A DNA stretch of 8,845 nucleotides, taken from NCBI GenBank assembly GCA_051657905.1, contig JBOFLO010000051.1, positions 1 to 8,845 on the forward strand. Reading direction: 5' to 3'. Made by a program: the position numbers and the translations under genes. Below, one piece after another: positions 1-4,500 of this stretch. This stretch comes from JBOFLO01 sp051657905. Lineage in GTDB: Bacteria > Patescibacteriota > Gracilibacteria > UBA1369. The first letter of the stretch is position 1. Each line of letters opens with the position of its first letter. The notes beneath the pieces are model-generated. The model searched no databases. It worked only from the letters and a program-made list of their open reading frames with translations, and was not told the origin of the DNA.

Positions 1-330
1 CAAACAGATCCAGTGGCAAAAACAGCAGAGCGCAATAAATTAAATGCCATTTTGAAAAATTATGGATATGACTACTCGGTGACGGTGATTGGGTCTAATT
101 TGGCGGAGAAGTCGGCGCAAATTGAGCAGGAGGTGGCGCGAGCGAAGCGAGCGCTGGACTTTACGCTAGATGCTTATAGTCAGCTGCAGGACGCCTGGAA
201 ATTACATGTGAAATATATAGATATATATCAGGAATTGGTTAAGTACCGCGATAATTTGGTGGCGGTTCGCAAACAAACTGATGTTTTTCCGTTCCGTTTT
301 ATTGACGCTACAACCACCCAGTGTAAATAA
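1..330 (+). CDS. C-terminal part of an unrecognised helical protein (5' end outside the window)
   Basis: The frame is open from base 1, so the GTG at 13 is probably internal and the real start lies upstream. The visible 109 residues are predicted to be mostly helical. A charged amphipathic stretch (about residues 38-95 of the visible part, rich in E, K, R, A and L) could form a coiled coil. The last residues include FRFIDATTTQCK, with a single cysteine next to the end. I do not recognise a domain. It is followed after 2 nt by the next gene, so the two are almost certainly co-transcribed. The near-terminal cysteine is reminiscent of the tails of the two following proteins (both end in a cysteine pair), but the spacing here does not match theirs, so family membership is only a guess. 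Coding status is well supported by the long open frame and tight junction; function is unknown. Confidence 0.8.
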   Translation, partial: QTDPVAKTAERNKLNAILKNYGYDYSVTVIGSNLAEKSAQIEQEVARAKRALDFTLDAYSQLQDAWKLHVKYIDIYQELVKYRDNLVAVRKQTDVFPFRFIDATTTQCK

Positions 331-332
331 AA

Positions 333-2159
333 ATGTTTAAAAAAATCGTTTACACAATTGGAATTCTAATGTTACTAAGTGGCTGGATTAAGCCACTGGG
401 TGGTTATGCCCAAGATGGAGGAAATGAGGATGAAAGTTTTTGTAATGTTTTCAAAGATCCTTTTTGCAGAGCGGATTATATTAAAAGAGAAATGGGGGAT
501 GAAAATACCGACTGGGGAACAAGTTTTGGGGCGACTGATCCGGCAGAAGTAGGACAAGATTTGTATTTAATGATTTATCAGAAAACTGAAGGAGCCGCCT
601 TGGATGAAGCCTTAAAAGCAACTGCCGAACAATTTGGTATGACTGAACCTAAAGCCCGAGCAATTTTGGGAGGGGATATTACGCCGATTTTAGAGAAACA
701 GCCGGGTATGTATACCGATCAGGCGGAGAGAATGTATAGAAATATATATGATTCATATCAAAGACATAAACAAAGAGCGGATTTAAGAGCGCAAGTAAGT
801 GCCCAAGTCGCACCAAATGAGATTTTTGTAAATGATGATTTAGATGATTCTGGTTTTGATTTGATTAATGATTTAAATAATATCGAACAAATTTTATTTC
901 AAGAAAATGAAGAAATTACTATAGGGGGAGGCGGACTGGGGGGCAGTGGTGATGGAGAGGATGAACAAACCGGTTCTGCTAGCTCTGGTTCCAACAGTGG
1001 TGACAATGATACAAGTGAAACTCCGATAGATACTAGCGGAGGTGGTCCAGTAACAGGTGGAAATGCGGGAAGTGGCAACGGCAATGTTGATCAGCCAGGG
1101 AATGCCTTTGAAGCTGATGATTCAAGTGCGCTGGATGATAGTTTTTTTGGTGGGATTAATCCAAATCAGTGCTTTACTGATAATAATTTTGCTGAACAAT
1201 TGAATGAATTTGAAGAAAATTCAGCCAATAATGCCGAGCAATATCCAAATCAAAATCAGCAAAATCAAACTAATGACGGAGATGGAGGACAAAATACTCC
1301 TACCAGTGGGGATGGAGCGGTTGCACCGGACAGTGTGGATAATTGGTTAAACCCTCAATTGCCGCCCAACTCCCCTACTTCTGCAAATCCAGTTCCTCCT
1401 GCAGCCCCAGCGGATTGGGATAAACCATCGCTCTGTGATGATATTATTTGTATTACATTAGAGATTATTTCTGAACCGGTGACTGCGACTTTTAAGGAAG
1501 ATGACAATTGTATTTCCTGCCATTTACAGTACATCAACGACAAATTACAAAAGACTATTTCTCATAATTTAATACCATCAAAAGCTACCGGAAATTTAGG
1601 AGAAAGTTCATTGTGTAAGGATGCATCAGGTACTTCATTGGGAAGTGTGAGTTTGAATATTGCTTTTACAGCAGTACCAATAGTAACTCCGCCCAAGGAT
1701 GATTTGGTTAATTTGGGAAATATCACTGATGAATGGGATGAATTTGCGGCGAGAAATGGGGCTTGGAATTATGGAGAAAAAAATCGTCGTGCTCAGGATG
1801 CTGAACAAAATGGTACGGAATTGGATACTTCGCCAATTATGAGCAGAGCTGAAAGAGAATATTTGGTAGCAGTGGCGAAAGTCGCAGACAATACGCCTCA
1901 AAGCGAGGTAATTGAAAGAGCTAACAAAGAAATACTTTATCAAACTGCGACTGAGACTTATGAAGTAGCAGTGGCTGGAATTGCTAAACAAGCCTTTGGC
2001 AGAGCCTCTGTTTATGACACGCTTTTAGAAGAAATGGAGAGTATGAATACTTATTTCGAAGGCTTTAGAAAATTAATGCAAAGTTTGAATGAAGATGTAC
2101 CTGGCATGAATTCGACCAAATCCTGCAGTTTATTAATGGAGAAAAAAGAATGCGTATAA
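333..2159 (+). CDS. Exported cysteine-containing protein with a low-complexity linker, function unknown
   Basis: 608 aa. Residues 1-26 are a signal peptide: MFKK, a hydrophobic core, then GGYA before Gln27, a good signal peptidase I site. No lipobox is seen. Order of regions: an N-terminal helical region (about 35-190) with C37 and C45; a Gly/Ser/Asp/Asn/Pro/Gln-rich flexible linker (about 197-365); a compact beta-rich segment (about 366-452) holding C368, C373, the CISCH motif at 393-397, and C428; then a helical C-terminal region (about 463-590) ending in P590-G-M592-x5-C598-x8-C607. The same tail spacing occurs in the next gene. CISCH fits the heme c motif CxxCH, but one isolated copy among several other cysteines is equally compatible with disulfides or metal binding. 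The ATG lies 2 nt after the preceding stop with no Shine-Dalgarno sequence, suggesting translational coupling. Export is inferred with confidence; whether the protein stays on the surface or is released cannot be told. Confidence 0.88.
   Translation: MFKKIVYTIGILMLLSGWIKPLGGYAQDGGNEDESFCNVFKDPFCRADYIKREMGDENTDWGTSFGATDPAEVGQDLYLMIYQKTEGAALDEALKATAEQFGMTEPKARAILGGDITPILEKQPGMYTDQAERMYRNIYDSYQRHKQRADLRAQVSAQVAPNEIFVNDDLDDSGFDLINDLNNIEQILFQENEEITIGGGGLGGSGDGEDEQTGSASSGSNSGDNDTSETPIDTSGGGPVTGGNAGSGNGNVDQPGNAFEADDSSALDDSFFGGINPNQCFTDNNFAEQLNEFEENSANNAEQYPNQNQQNQTNDGDGGQNTPTSGDGAVAPDSVDNWLNPQLPPNSPTSANPVPPAAPADWDKPSLCDDIICITLEIISEPVTATFKEDDNCISCHLQYINDKLQKTISHNLIPSKATGNLGESSLCKDASGTSLGSVSLNIAFTAVPIVTPPKDDLVNLGNITDEWDEFAARNGAWNYGEKNRRAQDAEQNGTELDTSPIMSRAEREYLVAVAKVADNTPQSEVIERANKEILYQTATETYEVAVAGIAKQAFGRASVYDTLLEEMESMNTYFEGFRKLMQSLNEDVPGMNSTKSCSLLMEKKECV
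2138..2142 (+). promoter_or_regulatory. Ribosome binding site deciding an overlapping start
   Basis: GGAGA lies 7 nt before the ATG at 2150, inside the end of the preceding gene. It supports the start that overlaps the upstream stop codon by 10 bases and is the clearest Shine-Dalgarno match in the window. Confidence 0.6.
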
Positions 2160-3337
2160 AAAATACAAAATTTGGTTTGGCTTTGATGTTGGCGGGATTG
2201 ATGATGATTCCGTCGCAGGGGGCGTTTGCTCAGAGTGGGCTTGGGAATCCGGCTGGGGGAGGAAGTTTGTTTTGTGAAAGAGATTTTGGGAATTATTTGA
2301 GCAATGGAATTGATTTTGATGGGGAAGGATTTACGGATTACTGGGGAGATATTCTGGATATTCCGGGAGTTGGATGGAGTAAATATAGCGCTAATTACTG
2401 TCATTTTACTGATATAGACAGTTTATTAAATAGAATTGATAAATCTCGAAAACAATTGCGTCAGGCATTTTATGTTTGTGATTCTGCAACTGTAGCCAGA
2501 GTAAGTAAGGATTACAAAGAAATGTCGATGGAATTATATTATGCGAGACATTTCCTTGATACCAAGCCATTTGTTGGAGGCAAGGATGCTCCTCAATCGG
2601 TGAAGGATGAGAGTGTAGTGAAAAGACCAAATTTCCAGGAAGAATTTATGGGGAAATTTGCTGGCAGTGATAATTATTTCGATGCAAAAGTAACATTAGA
2701 GTTATTCAATCAATTTGAAGCAAAATATGACGCAAAGATTGATGGATATAAAAACTGTTCTGATCCTGGTGTAGATGCTTTACGATTAAAAATCGAAGAT
2801 TTGAAAAACACCTTCACTAATATTAAAAAGTTGGCCGATAGATTGAATGGAAAAATCGCTAATAGGAAGAAGGCCTCTGACGCCAAGATACAAGCAAATC
2901 CAGGTATGTTAACAGCATTTAGTGCAGATAATATTGGCGATGCGTTCAAGCGGTCGGTGGACTTTAGAGTGAATGGAGAAAATTTGACCGATCCAACAGT
3001 TTGGGAGAATTTTACAGCTGGGAAAAGTGGATTAAGTGGCGCAGTTAAAGATGCAGCCTCCAGCTCAACTTCAATTACTGGTGCAGACGGTTATGTGTTC
3101 AACGATGTGATTGCTGATCTTTCCAAAGCGGAAAATCGGGATGAAAACCTGAGATTGGAGGCTATATATTTGGCGGAGATGGAAATGACTTATAAAGAAA
3201 CCGCAGGGGTGGGGCTGGATAAAGCTTTGGAAAAACTATTGGCTTTGCAAGAAATCATTAGAAATACCTTCCCTGAAATGGCTAATTTAGAAAAATGTAC
3301 GGCCAGAATTGTGGGGAAGCAATGTGGGAATAAATAA
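2150..3337 (+). CDS. Exported cysteine-tailed helical protein, function unknown
   Basis: 395 aa, starting inside the last 10 bases of the preceding gene and preceded by GGAGA. Residues 1-27 form a signal peptide: MRIKNTK, a hydrophobic stretch, then GAFA before Gln28. The mature part is predicted mainly helical, with six cysteines (42, 84, 110, 203, 383, 392). Helical stretches at about 88-135, 180-245 and 325-375 are rich in K, E, L and A. The C-terminus reads P375-E-M377-x5-C383-x8-C392, matching the spacing of the tail of the upstream protein, so the two are probably distant paralogues or share a C-terminal domain. An even cysteine number in an exported protein suggests disulfides (inference). 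I do not recognise a named family. The stop codon lies inside the left arm of a long hairpin that probably ends the operon. Confidence 0.88.
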   Translation: MRIKNTKFGLALMLAGLMMIPSQGAFAQSGLGNPAGGGSLFCERDFGNYLSNGIDFDGEGFTDYWGDILDIPGVGWSKYSANYCHFTDIDSLLNRIDKSRKQLRQAFYVCDSATVARVSKDYKEMSMELYYARHFLDTKPFVGGKDAPQSVKDESVVKRPNFQEEFMGKFAGSDNYFDAKVTLELFNQFEAKYDAKIDGYKNCSDPGVDALRLKIEDLKNTFTNIKKLADRLNGKIANRKKASDAKIQANPGMLTAFSADNIGDAFKRSVDFRVNGENLTDPTVWENFTAGKSGLSGAVKDAASSSTSITGADGYVFNDVIADLSKAENRDENLRLEAIYLAEMEMTYKETAGVGLDKALEKLLALQEIIRNTFPEMANLEKCTARIVGKQCGNK

Positions 3338-3402
3338 AATATCTTTTCAATCATGGGTGCAGGTTTTGATTAATGATTGGAAAGATATTTTATTTATTCC
3401 TG
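3325..3402. terminator. Long hairpin overlapping the stop codon, between convergent units
   Basis: Arms 3327-3354 and 3373-3400 pair over 28 positions with a single G-U wobble and an 18-nt loop. Two further wobble pairs extend it to 3325 and 3402. The left arm contains the TAA stop at 3335-3337. The plus-strand right arm is U-rich (TATTTTATTTATT), but no clean U-run follows the stem. It is likely to act on the plus-strand operon and possibly on transcription from the opposite side as well. It is unusually long for an intrinsic terminator, so an mRNA-stabilising 3' end or a duplex processing site is an alternative. Confidence 0.6.
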
Positions 3403-3416
3403 ATTTTTGGGGGCAT

Positions 3417-3458
3417 AAATACCAAACCCCGCTTAGGGCGGGGTATTGTGAGGTATTT
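3417..3458 (-). terminator. G+C-rich terminator hairpin of the helix-turn-helix/zinc-ribbon unit
   Basis: Read on the minus strand, ACCCCGC pairs with GCGGGGT around a 5-nt loop (3426-3432 with 3438-3444), followed by TTTGGTATTT. An outer 7-bp stem (3417-3423 with 3452-3458) can close over it. It lies about 30 nt beyond the stop of the 59-aa gene, where a terminator for that operon is expected. The U-tract is interrupted by GG, so efficiency is uncertain. Confidence 0.55.
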
Positions 3459-3489
3459 TCTAGGGCGTTAATGTAAGTTGGGGGGAAGT

Positions 3490-3669
3490 CTATTTCGTAA
3501 CGAAGGAGAGAATGCTTCCTTTAAGTTTTTCTTGCCAGAGATTTTTTTCTTCCTTTTTGATTTTTCCTGTCAGAAACTGTAGGGCTTCGTGGTTGGTATG
3601 TCGGCAATGAGTGCAATTATCTTTCTTAGTGGAAACCGAGATACCGCAGTTTAGACAGTTGAAAATCAT
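3490..3669 (-). CDS. 59-aa zinc-ribbon-like protein
   Basis: A small frame from ATG at 3669 to TAG at 3490. It begins MIFNCLNCGISVS and continues to KKDNCTHCRH, giving C5-x2-C8 and C19-x2-C22, a typical four-cysteine zinc-ribbon/knuckle arrangement. The remaining 37 residues are charged, with a likely amphipathic helix (KIKKEEKNLWQEKLK). It starts 11 nt after the stop of the helix-turn-helix gene on the same strand, so the two are probably co-transcribed. The cysteine spacing is the evidence for a real gene; there is no strong ribosome binding site. Small proteins of this kind can bind nucleic acid or act as adaptor subunits. A specific role cannot be assigned. Confidence 0.7.
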   Translation of the reverse strand: MIFNCLNCGISVSTKKDNCTHCRHTNHEALQFLTGKIKKEEKNLWQEKLKGSILSFVTK

Positions 3670-3680
3670 TTTTGTTTATT

Positions 3681-4073
3681 TCATAGGATATAATAGTAGT
3701 CCTCTCCGCCGGACTTGGGCTGGGTGGAAGTGTCTTCAACTACTTCCACGTTAACCTTACGAGTGGAAACTGGAAGTAATTTTTCTTCCGGTTCCACCTT
3801 TGGGGACTCCTCTACTTGCACATCCTGAACGGAGGCAATTTGAGAAATTTTATTTTTTGTTTTTGTTTTCCTTTCCGTAACCACCTTAACCGCACTTTTA
3901 GTTGAATCAGATGATTCTTCCAGAAACAGATCTACATCACTTTCTCTGATTCGATACACCCTTCCGAGTTTGCTTGCCTTAAGTCTACCTTGCTTGATGA
4001 ACTTTAGGACTGTAAACGGGTGCACCTGTAACATTTGGGAAACTTGTTCGGGCGTTAATATTCTTTCCTGCAT
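3681..4073 (-). CDS. Excisionase/MerR-like helix-turn-helix DNA-binding protein
   Basis: 130 aa. Residues about 5-53 form a winged helix-turn-helix of the HTH_17/excisionase type: LTPEQVSQML, then a second helix HPFTVLKFIKQGRL, then KLGRVYRIRESDVDLFLEE. This is the standard layout of the family (a helix with an alternative-context turn, a recognition helix, and the G-x-x-Y/W-R-I wing). Residues 54-130 are low-complexity and charged (K, E, S, T, V), probably disordered, ending in EDYYYIL. Such proteins bind DNA as small transcription factors, phage/plasmid excisionases or replication-related factors. No integrase or phage gene lies nearby, so a chromosomal regulator is more likely here (inference). 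Upstream are an extended -10 promoter and two TAATTAATTA palindromes that fit self-regulation. The zinc-ribbon gene follows 11 nt downstream. Confidence 0.85.
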   Translation of the reverse strand: MQERILTPEQVSQMLQVHPFTVLKFIKQGRLKASKLGRVYRIRESDVDLFLEESSDSTKSAVKVVTERKTKTKNKISQIASVQDVQVEESPKVEPEEKLLPVSTRKVNVEVVEDTSTQPKSGGEDYYYIL

Positions 4074-4079
4074 TCTATC

Positions 4080-4089
4080 TAATTAATTA
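4080..4089. promoter_or_regulatory. Operator-like palindrome, copy 1
   Basis: TAATTAATTA is a perfect 10-bp palindrome 6 bp upstream of the start codon of the helix-turn-helix gene. It is part of the 12-mer CTAATTAATTAA, which recurs 31 bp away (about three helical turns). It is a candidate binding site for the adjacent DNA-binding protein; A+T-rich palindromes also arise by chance. Confidence 0.4.
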
Positions 4090-4110
4090 ATACTGAATGG
4101 GACCTTTTAC

Positions 4111-4120
4111 TAATTAATTA
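4111..4120. promoter_or_regulatory. Operator-like palindrome, copy 2
   Basis: The second TAATTAATTA palindrome, within an identical 12-mer. It covers the predicted transcription start of the helix-turn-helix gene, just downstream of its -10 element, where a bound repressor would block initiation. Confidence 0.4.
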
Positions 4121-4121
4121 A

Positions 4122-4150
4122 ATTTTATCATTATTTCAACGAGTCTACAA
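4122..4150 (-). promoter_or_regulatory. Promoter of the helix-turn-helix gene
   Basis: On the minus strand, TTGTAG (4145-4150) is separated by 17 nt from TAAAAT (4122-4127). TG one base before the hexamer makes an extended -10, TGATAAAAT. The predicted start near 4115 gives a leader of about 40 nt. Read by eye in an A+T-rich region, so moderately uncertain. Confidence 0.45.
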
Positions 4151-4228
4151 TACTGTCCAGCTATGTTTATTTATCTGAGCTATATTTATCATAGTAAAAT
4201 TGCATAATCAATAGATTTTTAGAGTTTT

Positions 4229-4250
4229 ATTAAATTCTATTAAACTTTAT
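4229..4250 (+). repeat. 22-bp direct repeat, copy 1
   Basis: Identical over 22 bases to 4369-4390. It begins ATTAAATTCTATT and ends AAACTTTAT. The copies are 140 bp apart, start to start. Confidence 0.85.
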
Positions 4251-4266
4251 ACATCTTATTAACAAG

Positions 4267-4275
4267 TTTTGCACA
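4267..4275 (+). promoter_or_regulatory. DnaA-box-like site 1
   Basis: TTTTGCACA matches the consensus TTWTNCACA at all defined positions. It lies 16 bp after copy 1 of the 22-bp repeat. One such match could be chance; its paired placement with site 2 is the reason to list it. Confidence 0.35.
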
Positions 4276-4368
4276 ATTTTTTAACATTTTAACCACTTTA
4301 TTAAACATATTATCGCTTATTAAAGAGAAAAGGCTAATTTGCGACTTCATATCACTTTAGACGATTTA

Positions 4369-4390
4369 ATTAAATTCTATTAAACTTTAT
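4369..4390 (+). repeat. 22-bp direct repeat, copy 2
   Basis: The second identical copy of the sequence at 4229-4250, continuing directly into another TATTAAA motif. Confidence 0.85.
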
Positions 4391-4408
4391 TAAACATTTT
4401 TTAAGCAA

Positions 4409-4417
4409 TTTTACACA
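4409..4417 (+). promoter_or_regulatory. DnaA-box-like site 2
   Basis: TTTTACACA matches TTWTNCACA. It lies 18 bp after copy 2 of the 22-bp repeat, in the same orientation and nearly the same position as site 1 relative to copy 1. It abuts the uvrA terminator. Confidence 0.35.
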
Positions 4418-4446
4418 AAAATAGCGACTCTTGTAGGAATCGCTAT
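4417..4446 (-). terminator. Intrinsic terminator of uvrA
   Basis: On the minus strand, ATAGCGATTC and GAGTCGCTAT pair over 10 positions with one mismatch, around the 6-nt loop CTACAA. The stem runs into TTTTTG. It begins 54 nt beyond the uvrA stop, a normal place for a rho-independent terminator. Confidence 0.7.
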
Positions 4447-4500
4447 AGATAAATTGTTTAAACTTTAATAAATGACGGTCAGAAAATAGTGCAAATCAGT

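Larger units (their letters stand above)
4151..4416. other. A+T-rich gene-free block with iterated motifs (origin-like or regulatory)
   Basis: No open frame of useful size and no RNA gene is visible on either strand. TATTAAA occurs six times (starting at 4228, 4238, 4299, 4318, 4378 and 4388), two of the pairs being exactly 10 bp apart. A 22-bp sequence is duplicated 140 bp apart, and each copy is followed by a match to the DnaA-box consensus TTWTNCACA. Replication origins combine such A+T-rich repeats and boxes, but only two boxes are present and dnaA/dnaN are not in view, so an origin is a hypothesis. The block also separates two minus-strand transcription units, so a regulatory role is possible. 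Confidence 0.4.

Noticed and set aside
899..1084. A glycine/serine-rich stretch that looks like a nucleotide repeat.
   Set aside because: Codons vary and there is no repeating nucleotide unit; it is a low-complexity protein linker.
1635..2404. Long minus-strand open frames opposite the secreted-protein genes.
   Set aside because: They lie antisense to genes with signal peptides and tight operon spacing, show no recognisable motifs, and have no promoter or ribosome site.
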